Positions 16,634 to 24,847 of a DNA stretch of 50,923 nucleotides are shown here, one piece after another. The stretch's first letter is position 1. Each line of letters starts with the position of its first letter. Source of the DNA: Steroidobacteraceae bacterium (GTDB lineage: Bacteria; Pseudomonadota; Gammaproteobacteria; Steroidobacterales; Steroidobacteraceae); contig JALORN010000017.1 of assembly GCA_025458905.1 (NCBI GenBank), forward strand, positions 59,023-109,945, given 5' to 3'. A program made the position numbers and the translations under genes. The notes beneath the pieces were generated by a model. That model searched no databases. It had not been told where the DNA came from and worked only from the letters and a program-made list of their open reading frames with translations.

Positions 16634-17755
16634 TCAGCCGGTGGCCGGGGTGCGCGAGGACGCACCGGCCGCAGGCGGCAGGACGAAGGCACCGTCGCGG
16701 GCTGCGGCGCCGGCGACCTGCGAGTCCGCAGTGGCCGCCGCCGTGGCGGGCGCCGCCGCCGCGCGCACCGTCTGGCGCAGCTCGCCGTCGTACTGGCCGG
16801 AGAGGAAGGCGAGGATGTCGGCCTCGACCTCGGCCGGGCTCTCCATGTAGGGATAGTGGCCGAGCTTCGGGTACTTGCGGATCAGCGTCGGCGCGCCGGT
16901 CATCCAGTAGCTCTGCACTTCGGCCTCGGTGTGCACCAGCGTGGGGTTCGCCATGCCCTGCAGGATCATCGTCGGCGCCTTCACGGCGGCGAGATACGCC
17001 GCGGTGTCGCCGGTCCTGAAGTTCTTGAGGTATTGCGCGGCCACCGGTCGCAGGCCTTCGCGCCGGTTCATGTCGTAGACCAGCTCGACCAGCTGCGGCG
17101 GGATGGGCCGCAGCGACGGCATGTTGTCGCCGAGGTTCTTCTCCCACTGCGCGACCGAGCGGTAGCGCGCATTGAGGTACTGGTCCCACCAGCTGCCGCG
17201 CGCGCGGTTCGGATTGCTCTGCGGCGTGCGCGGCATGCCGCCGGAGTTGATCAGCACGAAGCGCCCGACCCGCTCGGGGTGCTGGCCGGCGAAGATGAAC
17301 GCCGTCTGCCCGCCCGAGGAGGTGCCGACGAGGTCGAAGCGCGTGACGCCGAGCCTCGCGGGCAGCTCGGTCAGGATCATCACGTTGCGCTGCATGTCGT
17401 TCACGCCCTTGGCGTCGAAGCTCGTGAGCCCGGCGTTCAGGTAGTCCATGCGGATCACGCGCCAGCCCCGCCCGAGCAGCGCCTGCGCGAGGCTGTCCCA
17501 GCTGCGCAGGCTCATGAACGAGGCGTGGCTCAGCACCACCACCGGCGGGTCGGCGACGCCCGCGGGCGACTGGTCGAGGTAGTGGACGCGGATGCCGTCG
17601 AGGTCCATCCACTTCGAGTCCGGGAGCCGGTACTTGGCCTCGAGCTCCTCGAGCGGCATCTCGAGGGCGTTCGAGTTCAGCAGGTACCAGCCGGTGGCGA
17701 GGCCGACGGCGGCGAGCCCCAGCAGCGCGACGACCAGCTTCGACAGGGTGCTCAC
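16634..17755 (-). CDS. Membrane-anchored alpha/beta hydrolase
   Basis: 373 residues from GTG 17755, which directly follows the TGA of the upstream LEA-type gene. Residues 5-25 form an N-terminal membrane anchor. The fold shows the nucleophile elbow GTSSG (S146), LSHAS for the oxyanion region and H300 in KLGHYPYME. At the usual acid position the sequence is GMANPTL, with N270 where Asp is common, so the acid may sit elsewhere or activity may be changed. The last 50 residues are Ala-rich and probably disordered. It is similar in pattern to haloalkane dehalogenase/epoxide hydrolase-like proteins; the substrate is unknown. Confidence 0.75.
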   Translation of the reverse strand: MSTLSKLVVALLGLAAVGLATGWYLLNSNALEMPLEELEAKYRLPDSKWMDLDGIRVHYLDQSPAGVADPPVVVLSHASFMSLRSWDSLAQALLGRGWRVIRMDYLNAGLTSFDAKGVNDMQRNVMILTELPARLGVTRFDLVGTSSGGQTAFIFAGQHPERVGRFVLINSGGMPRTPQSNPNRARGSWWDQYLNARYRSVAQWEKNLGDNMPSLRPIPPQLVELVYDMNRREGLRPVAAQYLKNFRTGDTAAYLAAVKAPTMILQGMANPTLVHTEAEVQSYWMTGAPTLIRKYPKLGHYPYMESPAEVEADILAFLSGQYDGELRQTVRAAAAPATAAATADSQVAGAAARDGAFVLPPAAGASSRTPATG

Positions 17756-18250
17756 TCAGGTTCCCCGCGTGGGTGCGCGCCCGGCCGCATCCGGCATCGA
17801 GAGCTCGCCCTTCGCGCCGAATCGCACGGTGCGCAGGCCCGTCCCGGAGAGCTTGCCGCTGAGGTCGTAGCGGACCTTGTCGACGCCCTCGCCGCGCTCC
17901 ATCGCGCCCATCGCGCCGACCACCTGGCGCGCCATGCGGAACGCGGACACGGTGACCGGCACGGTGACCACGGCCTCGCCGAAGCGCGGCACGCTGCCGC
18001 GCGAGTCGCTGACGCCGGTGGCGAAGGTGCGACCCTGCACGTCGAGCTTCACGTAGACGCCGTCGTAGTCGATCGGCGCATCGTTGGGGTTCTGCACGCG
18101 CAGCTTGACCAGCAGCCGCAGCTCGAGCCCCTGGCCCTGCAGTGGCTCGATGCCCGCGACGGTGACCTGCGGGGGATCGCGCTGCGGCAGCGTCGCGCAG
18201 CCGGTGGCGAGGGCTGCGAGCAGCAGCGGCAGCAGCGAGCGTCGGAGCAT
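17756..18250 (-). CDS. LEA type 2 (WHy-domain) lipoprotein
   Basis: 164 residues. A lipoprotein signal with lipobox LATGC (C18) precedes a single LEA14-like/WHy domain: VTVAGIEPLQGQGLELRLLVKLRVQNPNDAPIDYDG, split by me at the conserved NPN, is the domain signature. The Ig-like fold is known from desiccation-related plant proteins and bacterial periplasmic homologues. It probably faces the periplasm. It is in line with the retropepsin-like gene upstream (13 bp gap) and the hydrolase downstream (no gap), so the three are likely co-transcribed. Confidence 0.8.
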   Translation of the reverse strand: MLRRSLLPLLLAALATGCATLPQRDPPQVTVAGIEPLQGQGLELRLLVKLRVQNPNDAPIDYDGVYVKLDVQGRTFATGVSDSRGSVPRFGEAVVTVPVTVSAFRMARQVVGAMGAMERGEGVDKVRYDLSGKLSGTGLRTVRFGAKGELSMPDAAGRAPTRGT

Positions 18251-18263
18251 GGGGTCGGACCTC

Positions 18264-19310
18264 TCAGCCTTCGTGGGTCTTCAGGTGCATCTGGCGCGTG
18301 CGATAGTCGATGACGATCTGGTCGAGCACGCCGAGCACGTCCATGCCGATCATGATCGCCGGCTGCGCGGTCAGGCGCCAGTGGCGGAACAGGTGCACGT
18401 CGCCGAAGGTCATCGTGGCGCCGCGGATCTTGATGTTATGGATCCGGATCGGCGGCATGCGCACGCGGTTGCCCTTCTCGACGTCGAGCGTCACGCCCAT
18501 GATGTCGGCGTTCGGCTCCTCGGGCGGCTCGCGCTTCAGCGCCGCCATCAGCGCCTCGTTGCCGAGCGAATCTGGCGCGCCGGTGTCGATCAGCGCGAGC
18601 GTCTTGATGCGCCCGATCATCACGTCGACCGCGAGCAGCTTGCCGCGCATGAAGCGGATCGGCATCGTCTGGAAGCCCGGGCCGGGCGGCTCGCGGCGCG
18701 AGCGCCTGACCGAGATCGAGTCGCGGCGGAAGTCGATCACGATGCGCTTGTCGAGCAGCCCATCCGTGCCGAGCACGCCGTCGGCGCCGCCGAACACGTC
18801 CGGCACCACCGGCAACATCGCCGGCTGCAGCAGCAGGTCGCCGATCTCCATGCGGCCGACGCGGATCACCGGCACCACCGCGGTGCCGGTCACGCCGCGC
18901 ACGCGCACCGTCTTCTCGGGGGGCTCGGCGTAGCCGAGCTGCCCGAGCACGCGCGGCACGATCGCCGAGCGGTTCGCGCCGGTGTCGAGCACCAGGCGGA
19001 ACGGGCCACGGCCGTCGAGGTAGACCGGCGCCCAGATCCGCCCGATGCGGTCGCGACGCGTCGGCGCGACGTAGCGCGGCTCGGGCGCCGCCACGGTCAC
19101 CTCGGGCAGGGCCGGCGCTGCGGCAGGATCGAGCGGCGCTGCCTCGCCGGTGGTCGCGACGGGCGGGCCCGGCGGCGCGACGGGCGTGGTCCCGGCAGGC
19201 GCGCTGGTCCCGGTGCCGGGAGCGAGCTGCGCCCACGCGGCGGCCGCGCCGGCCAGCGAGGCTACCGCGACGACGATCCCGATCGGCATGATCCCGGCCC
19301 GCTTGCGCAC
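18264..19310 (-). CDS. Secreted retropepsin-like aspartyl protease with two DTG motifs
   Basis: About 348 residues from GTG 19310, which provides the RKR n-region of a signal peptide; ATG 19289 (341 residues) is the alternative. A Pro/Ala-rich stretch (30-75) is followed by two retropepsin-like domains, with VLDTGANRS (D109) and LIDTGAPDS (D242), each followed by the expected hydrophobic-Gly segments (DGVLGTDGLL, IMIGMDVLGVLD). Viral-type retropepsins dimerise with one DTG each; here both are on one chain. Its substrate is unknown. It is the first gene of a minus-strand series and is divergent from the DUF1330 gene. Confidence 0.8.
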   Translation of the reverse strand: MRKRAGIMPIGIVVAVASLAGAAAAWAQLAPGTGTSAPAGTTPVAPPGPPVATTGEAAPLDPAAAPALPEVTVAAPEPRYVAPTRRDRIGRIWAPVYLDGRGPFRLVLDTGANRSAIVPRVLGQLGYAEPPEKTVRVRGVTGTAVVPVIRVGRMEIGDLLLQPAMLPVVPDVFGGADGVLGTDGLLDKRIVIDFRRDSISVRRSRREPPGPGFQTMPIRFMRGKLLAVDVMIGRIKTLALIDTGAPDSLGNEALMAALKREPPEEPNADIMGVTLDVEKGNRVRMPPIRIHNIKIRGATMTFGDVHLFRHWRLTAQPAIMIGMDVLGVLDQIVIDYRTRQMHLKTHEG

Positions 19311-19401
19311 GCGCGGATGATGGAGCCTCGGTGTGCGTACAGGCAACCCGCCGCACGGCCTCGCCGTCGCGCCCACGAACCTCCCGACCCCGAGCACGAC
19401 C

Positions 19402-19698
19402 ATGCCCGCCTACATCCTGACCGTCGTCGAGATCACCCAGGTCACCGAGGACTTCAAGCGCTACTCCGCCGCCGCCGCCGCGCTGTCGAAGCAGTTCGGC
19501 GGCGAGTACCTGATCCGCGGCAAGGCCGCCAAGGTCTACGAAGGCAAGCTGTTCGAGGGCAAGAGCGTGGTGCTGTCGCGCTTCCCGAGCATGGCGCAGC
19601 TCAAGGCCTTCTACGAGAGCGACGAGTACCAGAAGAACCTGAAGCCGCTGCGCGCCGGCACCGGCATCTACGACATCGGGGCCTGGGAAGCGCCCTGA
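19402..19698 (+). CDS. DUF1330 family protein
   Basis: 98 residues from ATG 19402. It is a single dimeric alpha+beta barrel type domain: AYILTVVEITQVTEDFKRY, GGEYLIRGKAAKVYEG, VVLSRFPSMAQLKAFYESDEYQ. These features, including the central RG and the SDEYQ helix end, are those of DUF1330. The domain is related to ABM/EthD-like folds with no assigned reaction. It ends 15 bp before the convergent NmrA-like gene; I see no convincing terminator between them. Confidence 0.85.
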   Translation: MPAYILTVVEITQVTEDFKRYSAAAAALSKQFGGEYLIRGKAAKVYEGKLFEGKSVVLSRFPSMAQLKAFYESDEYQKNLKPLRAGTGIYDIGAWEAP

Positions 19699-19713
19699 GG
19701 CCGCAAGGCCCGC

Positions 19714-20541
19714 TCAGCGCGCCGCCGCGCCCGGCGGCGGCCAGGCGAGCGAGGCGTCCCGGACGTGGTAGGTCTTGCCGAGGCAGGCCGGGTCGCCCGC
19801 GCAGCGCAGCGTGAGCGCGGCGAGGTCGGCACGCGTCATCGGCGAGATCACGCCGTCGTCCTCGGTGAGCTCGGCGCGGCCCGTCGCCGGCGTCGCATCG
19901 GGGTAGATCCGCGCATTGCGGATGATGGTGTAGGGCACGCCGCTGTCGCGCAGCAGCCGCTCGCCGACGCCCTGGTCGGCGAGGCGCTCGAGGAGGCCGG
20001 GCACTTTGTCCCAGCCGAGGGTCGGGAACTTCGCGGCGTTGTCGCCCGCGCCGACGGCGCCGTGGTGGATCAGCTGGCGCACGCCCGTCTCCTTCGAGTG
20101 AGCCGCCATCGGCCCCATGATCTTCTCGTAGAAGTGCACGTCGCCGTCCTCGACGCGCACCGCGTTGACGACGATCGCGGGCCGCGTCGTGCGCAGCGCC
20201 GCGGCGACGGCGGCCGCGTCCAGCAGGTCGCCGGTGACGTAGCCGACGTCGAGGCCCTGCAGGCGCGTGCGGTCGGCACCGGGGCGCGCGAACACCGTGA
20301 CGCGATCCCCGGCGGCGACGAAGCGGCGCACCACCTGCGCGCCGAGCTGCCCGGTGCCGCCGAACACCAGCACGGTGCGCGGCTCGGGCGGCGGCGCGCC
20401 GGGCGAGGTGGTGGCGGGGCTGACGGCCGCGCGCCCGGGCAACGGCGCGAGGGCGCAACCGAGCGCGACTGCCGCGACGGCAAGTCCTGCCAGCAGCGCG
20501 CGCCGCGTCGGCCGCGACCCGCGAAAACGGATGACGGACAT
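19714..20541 (-). CDS. NmrA-like NAD(P)-binding protein with a Tat-type signal
   Basis: 275 residues. The start at 20541 has GGGGAGG 9-15 bases upstream. The N-terminus carries TRRALLAG with a long hydrophobic stretch to about residue 39. A Rossmann fold follows: VLVFGGTGQLGAQVV (GxxGxxG at 61-67), VFARPGADR, TGDLLDAAAV, then HHGAVGAGDNAAKFP. No Tyr-x3-Lys pair is present, so it is an atypical SDR of the NmrA/HSCARG type, which often sense redox cofactors rather than catalyse. Export of a nucleotide-binding protein would fit Tat, because cofactors are bound before transport. The substrate is unknown. Confidence 0.75.
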   Translation of the reverse strand: MSVIRFRGSRPTRRALLAGLAVAAVALGCALAPLPGRAAVSPATTSPGAPPPEPRTVLVFGGTGQLGAQVVRRFVAAGDRVTVFARPGADRTRLQGLDVGYVTGDLLDAAAVAAALRTTRPAIVVNAVRVEDGDVHFYEKIMGPMAAHSKETGVRQLIHHGAVGAGDNAAKFPTLGWDKVPGLLERLADQGVGERLLRDSGVPYTIIRNARIYPDATPATGRAELTEDDGVISPMTRADLAALTLRCAGDPACLGKTYHVRDASLAWPPPGAAAR

Positions 20542-20711
20542 CGTGTAGCCTCCCCTCGGCCGGCACCGGCCTGCTGCGCCGGCCGCAACCGCCCTGCCCC
20601 GCACGCGGCCGATCATAGCGTGGCCCGTCCGCGGCCGGCGCCGCGGCCATGGCGCGGACCGCGTGCGGATTGCCTATGCTGGCGCACCGCGCCGGAGCCC
20701 CGCCCCACCCG

Positions 20712-21569
20712 ATGAGCCAGGCCACCACTCGCGGCGTGCTCGCGATGTTCGTCGCAGTCGCCGCGTTCTCGTTCATGGACGCGCTGCTGAAGCTGTTCTC
20801 GGCGCACTACCCGCCGCTGCAGGTCAGCGCGATCCGCGCCCTCGCCTCGCTGCCGTTCGTGGTGGTGCCGCTCGCCTGGAGCGGCCGGCTCGCGGAGCTG
20901 AAGCCGGTGCGCCCGCTGCCGCACCTGCTGCGCGGGCTGCTCGGCGTCGTGATGCTCGCCACCTTCGTCGCCGCGCTGCGCGGCGAGTCGATGGCCGACG
21001 TCTACTCGATCTACATGGCCGCGCCGCTGCTGATCGTGCTGCTCGCGGCGCTGCTGCTGCGCGAGCGCGTCGACCTCGGGCGCTGGCTCGCGATCCTCGT
21101 CGGCCTCGCAGGCGTGATCGTGATCCTGCGCCCGACCGGTGGCGGCCTCGGGCTCGCGGCCGGCCTCGCGGCCATCGCCTCGGCGCTCTGCTACGCGCTC
21201 GCGGTGATCGTCGCGCGCGCCATGACCCGGACCGAGAGCTCGCCGGCGATGGTGTTCTCGTTCCTGCTGGTCGTGGCGCTGGTGTGCGGTGCACTCGCCG
21301 CACCCGGCTGGGTGGCGATCCAGGCCGCGCACTGGCCGTGGATCGCCGCGGTCGGCGTGCTCGGCACGATCGGCCAGCACTCCATCACCGAGGCCTTCCG
21401 CCACGCACCCGCCTCGACCGTGGCGCCGATCGAGTACTCGGCGCTGCTGTGGGGCATGGGCATCGATTGGGTATTCTGGGCCACCTACCCGTCGGCGAGC
21501 ATGCTCGCCGGCGCGGTGCTCGTGATCGGAGCCGGGCTCTACGTCGCCTGGCGGGAGCGTCCCACATGA
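20712..21569 (+). CDS. EamA-family (DMT superfamily) transporter
   Basis: 285 residues with ten hydrophobic segments in two EamA repeats (residues about 8-140 and 150-280). Typical features are FVAVAAFSFMDALLK at the first helix, LLLRERVDLGRWLAILVGLAGVIVI at the end of repeat one, and EYSALLWGMGIDWVFWATYPSASMLAGAVLVI in repeat two. It is presumably an inner-membrane exporter of small metabolites; the substrate is not predictable. The ATG at 20712 lacks a clear ribosome site. The gene overlaps the DUF1838 gene by ATGA (4 bp). It is divergent from the NmrA-like gene. Confidence 0.85.
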   Translation: MSQATTRGVLAMFVAVAAFSFMDALLKLFSAHYPPLQVSAIRALASLPFVVVPLAWSGRLAELKPVRPLPHLLRGLLGVVMLATFVAALRGESMADVYSIYMAAPLLIVLLAALLLRERVDLGRWLAILVGLAGVIVILRPTGGGLGLAAGLAAIASALCYALAVIVARAMTRTESSPAMVFSFLLVVALVCGALAAPGWVAIQAAHWPWIAAVGVLGTIGQHSITEAFRHAPASTVAPIEYSALLWGMGIDWVFWATYPSASMLAGAVLVIGAGLYVAWRERPT

Positions 21570-22462
21570 CCCGGATCGATCGCCGCCACTTCGCCTCGGG
21601 GCTCGCGCTGGCGGGAGCCGCCCTCGCGGCCGGTGCCACGCACGGGGCAGCCGAGGCAGCCGCTGCATCAGGCGCACCGCCTGCGACCGGCGCGGCTGCA
21701 CGGCGGGACGCGCGTCCCGGTGCGATCGATGCGCCAGCGAACCTGCACCGCGTCTATCGCCGCGTGCGCTTCGCCGGCGACGAGCGGATCGTGTTCTGGT
21801 GGATGCGGGGCCGCCGCTACGGCTTCGTCGACACCGTGCTGACGCCGTTCTTCGACATGCACGTCGGCTCGATGCACCGCTGCCGCGACCTCGGCGACGG
21901 GCGCTACGAGGTGCGCTCGGCCTCGGCGATGTACCACACCGACCTCGCGGGCGGCGGGCTGCTCGAGGACTGGGCGAACCCGGTCACCGGCAGGACGGTG
22001 AAGTTCGCCTATCCGGCGCCCACGGTCGTGATCACCACCTATTCGTACGCCGACGGCGTGCAGGACGGCCCGTCGCCGCCGGGCACGAAGACGGAACGTC
22101 GCCATGCGCTCGCGCCGCTCGAGCTGGTCGGCGAGGACGCCTGGCTGCGCGAGGAGAGCTGGCTGGTGGTGCAGTACGCGGCGAGCGGCCGCAGCCAGCG
22201 GGTGCACGACCTGCATACCTTCGCGAGTCCCGTCGCCGCGCTGCGCGACGCGGCGCGCGCCTTCGTGCCGGCGAGCGTGCACTTCAACGACTACAACGGC
22301 TGGTCGCCGCGCTTCGAGATGGGCGACGCCCCGGGCGCGAGCGTCGCGCGCTGCTCCGGACGCAAGGTCGCGACCGTCGACGAGCTGCCGGAGGCCTACC
22401 TGCGCATCGCCCGCCGCCTGCACGGCGAGGCGTTCCGCGACCCCGCGCGCACGCTCGGCTGA
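21566..22462 (+). CDS. Tat-exported DUF1838 family protein
   Basis: 298 residues. The Tat motif DRRHFASGLAL (RR at 6-7) is followed by an Ala-rich signal. The mature part matches the DUF1838 pattern: NLHRVYRRVRFAGDERIVFWWMRG, GSMHRCRDLGDGRYEVRS, WANPVTGRTV, and FNDYNGWSPR. These are read here in pieces because the family has no assigned reaction. The start codon overlaps the stop of the EamA transporter gene, so the two are likely coupled. The product is probably periplasmic. Confidence 0.8.
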   Translation: MTRIDRRHFASGLALAGAALAAGATHGAAEAAAASGAPPATGAAARRDARPGAIDAPANLHRVYRRVRFAGDERIVFWWMRGRRYGFVDTVLTPFFDMHVGSMHRCRDLGDGRYEVRSASAMYHTDLAGGGLLEDWANPVTGRTVKFAYPAPTVVITTYSYADGVQDGPSPPGTKTERRHALAPLELVGEDAWLREESWLVVQYAASGRSQRVHDLHTFASPVAALRDAARAFVPASVHFNDYNGWSPRFEMGDAPGASVARCSGRKVATVDELPEAYLRIARRLHGEAFRDPARTLG

Positions 22463-22593
22463 ACACCGGTACGCCACGGCCCCGTCCGGGACGCGGCGGC
22501 GGACGCAAGATCCTGCCCCGGAGGTCCCGGGAAAGGCCTCGTTTCCGGCGCGCGCCACGGTGCGGCGGCCGAGGCTTGGCGCTGCGAGGTACC

Positions 22594-23076
22594 GTGGCGT
22601 ACAGTCGCCGCGTGCGCTTCCCCCGCGGCAAGACCAGGGCGATCCTGCGGACGCTGATCCCGCTGCTCGCGCTCGTCTGGGCGACGCTGCCACTGCACCA
22701 CTGCAACCTCGCCGCGGCCGGCACCGGCCATTCCTCCGCCGCCGGCGCGACGCTCCCGGGCGCGTCCGCACCTGCGGTGCCTCAGGCCGCGCGGCTGGCG
22801 GGCCCGGCCACACCGCCGCACTGCCACCAGCTCGCGGACCCGGGCAGCCCGGACCCCGCGAAGTCGCCGGTCCGCTGCAGCGACCTCGGACGCGCGGCGC
22901 CGGACCTGCGGCCGCAGCCGCCCGGCGACCCGGTGCTGGCGCACGTCACCTGGGACACCGGCTGGCTCGATCGCGGCCTGCGGCCCGTCGTGCTCTCCGG
23001 CGCGCCGCGCCGCGTCGACGACGCGCCCTGGCGCCACCGCCCGCTGCACCTGCGCAAGTCCGTCCTGCTGATCTAG
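22594..23076 (+). CDS. Small secreted His/Cys protein at the head of the copper locus
   Basis: 160 residues from GTG 22594 (GAGG 4 bases upstream); GTG 22612 is an alternative. A positively charged N-region (RGKTRAILR) and hydrophobic core (TLIPLLALVWATLP) form a signal peptide. The mature part starts with LHHCN, then has a disordered Ala/Pro stretch, PPHCHQL, one further Cys in VRCSD and a terminal W-rich segment. HHC and HCH clusters suggest metal ligands, but I do not recognise the family. It lies 97 bp upstream of the CopC-CopD gene on the same strand. A role in periplasmic copper binding is inferred from position. Confidence 0.55.
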   Translation: MAYSRRVRFPRGKTRAILRTLIPLLALVWATLPLHHCNLAAAGTGHSSAAGATLPGASAPAVPQAARLAGPATPPHCHQLADPGSPDPAKSPVRCSDLGRAAPDLRPQPPGDPVLAHVTWDTGWLDRGLRPVVLSGAPRRVDDAPWRHRPLHLRKSVLLI

Positions 23077-23173
23077 CTTCTGCCCGCCGGTTCCCCGCGC
23101 GTCGGCGCCGGGGCACCATTCGGGCCGCGCGGCACCGGGCCGCGCGCGCGGACGGATCGGACGAGGTCGGACC

Positions 23174-24811
23174 ATGAAGCCAAGGTCGGTGGGAATGCTG
23201 GTGGCGCTGCTCGGCGCCCTGCTCGGAGTGTTCGCGGCGCCGCGCGTCGCCGCGCACGCGGTGCTGATGAAGGCCAACCCGGCCGCGAACCAGCAGCTCG
23301 ACGCGGCGCCGAAGGAGCTCGAGCTGACGTTCAACGAGAACGTCGGCCCGGTGTTCTTCAAGGTGCTGGACCGCGCCGGCAAGGAGACCGGCAAGCCGGG
23401 CGAGCTGCGCATCGACGGCAACAGCGTGTTCCTGCCGCTCGGCGAGTCACTGGCGAACGGCACCTACATCGTGACCTACCGCGTGATCTCGGCCGACACC
23501 CACCCGGTCGGCGGCTCGTTCGCGTTCGCGATCGGCGAGCCGGTCGCGGGCGGCGCCGAGGCGGCCTCGGGCGGCGCGGCGAGCGCCTGGGTGCTGCCCA
23601 CCTACCTCAACCGCGTCGTGCTGTACGCGAGCGTGCTGCTCGCGGCGGGCTCGGCGCTGCTGCTGCTCGTCATGAGCTGGCCGGCGGCGGTAGAGCCGGG
23701 GCTGCGCCGTCAGGGCAGGATCGCCGCGATCGTCGCGATCGTGTCGTTCGTGGTCTCGATGGCGGTCGGCGGCGCCGACATCGTCGCGGGCGGCCCGGGC
23801 GCGCTGTTCTCGGGCGAGGCCTGGTCGGCGGCGATGAAGTCGACGCTGAGCGTCAGCGCTGCGATCGGCATCCCCGGCGCGCTGCTCGCGGCCTGGGCCT
23901 TCGGCGCCAAGGCCGAGTGGGCGCTCTGGACCGGCTTCGCGCTGCTGGTGGCGAGCTTCCTCGTCACCGGCCACGCGGCGACCGCCGTGCCGGTGTGGCT
24001 CGCGGCCACCAACGTCGGCCTGCACCTCGCCGGCGGGGCGTTCTGGTTCGCGGCGTTCGCGCCGCTCGTCGCGACCAGCCGCGGCGGCGCGCCGGGCGAC
24101 GCGGCCAAGGTCATGGACCAGTTCTCCTCGCGCGCGCTGTGGCTGGTCGGCGCGGTGCTGCTCTCGGGCGTGATCATCAGCTGGATCCAGGTGCGCTCGC
24201 CGGCGAACCTGACGACGACGGACTACGGCCAGCGGCTGCTGGTGAAGCTCGGCCTCGTGGTCGCGATCCTCGCGATCGCCGCCTACAACAAGACCACGCT
24301 GACGCCGGCGCTGGCGCGCAGCGATGCCGCCGCCGGCGCCAAGATGGCGCGCTCGATCCGCATCGAGTCGGTGGTGATGCTGCTGATCGTCGCCGCGGCC
24401 GCTTCGCTGACGCTGCCGACGCCGCCGCGCGCCCTCGGCGAGCAGGCGGCGATGGCCGCGGGCGGCGGCGCGATGGTCCAGGGCGGCGAGGGCTACGAGG
24501 GCACCTGGACGACCGAGGGCTATGCGGTCGAGGTCGAGGTCACGCCCGGGCGCACCGGCGAGAACATGGTGATGCTGCGCTTCAAGGACGCCGCCGGAGC
24601 GCCGGTGACCATGCAGAAGGCGCAGATCGACCTCGCGCTGCCGGAGGCGCAGATCGAGGGCGTGACGCTCGAGGGCGAGGCGATGCCGCCGGACATGTTC
24701 CACTTCATGAGCTCGGAGATGATCATCCCGGGCGAGTGGACCTTCACGGTCAACGCCTTCGTCAGCGACTTCGACAAGGTCAGCTTCGAAGGCAAGGTGG
24801 CCATCAAGTGA
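23174..24811 (+). CDS. CopC-CopD-YtkA fusion copper protein (YcnJ-like)
   Basis: 545 residues. A signal peptide ends at VAA, leaving His28 as the likely N-terminal ligand of a CopC domain (28-125). D108 and H110 in SADTHPVGG complete the known Cu(II) site. Residues 140-420 contain eight or so membrane helices of a CopD domain, including NRVVLYAS, TGHAATAVPVWLAATNVGLHLAGGAFW and a C-terminal pair. Residues 445-545 form a periplasmic YtkA-like beta domain ending in WTFTVNAFVSDFDKV. YcnJ-type CopC-CopD fusions are linked to copper uptake or sensing at the membrane. This gene leads the ABC transporter and oxidase genes on the same strand. Confidence 0.9.
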   Translation: MKPRSVGMLVALLGALLGVFAAPRVAAHAVLMKANPAANQQLDAAPKELELTFNENVGPVFFKVLDRAGKETGKPGELRIDGNSVFLPLGESLANGTYIVTYRVISADTHPVGGSFAFAIGEPVAGGAEAASGGAASAWVLPTYLNRVVLYASVLLAAGSALLLLVMSWPAAVEPGLRRQGRIAAIVAIVSFVVSMAVGGADIVAGGPGALFSGEAWSAAMKSTLSVSAAIGIPGALLAAWAFGAKAEWALWTGFALLVASFLVTGHAATAVPVWLAATNVGLHLAGGAFWFAAFAPLVATSRGGAPGDAAKVMDQFSSRALWLVGAVLLSGVIISWIQVRSPANLTTTDYGQRLLVKLGLVVAILAIAAYNKTTLTPALARSDAAAGAKMARSIRIESVVMLLIVAAAASLTLPTPPRALGEQAAMAAGGGAMVQGGEGYEGTWTTEGYAVEVEVTPGRTGENMVMLRFKDAAGAPVTMQKAQIDLALPEAQIEGVTLEGEAMPPDMFHFMSSEMIIPGEWTFTVNAFVSDFDKVSFEGKVAIK

Positions 24812-24847
24812 ACCGCGCCGCGCAAGGCCCGCGCTGAGGCCGGGGGC

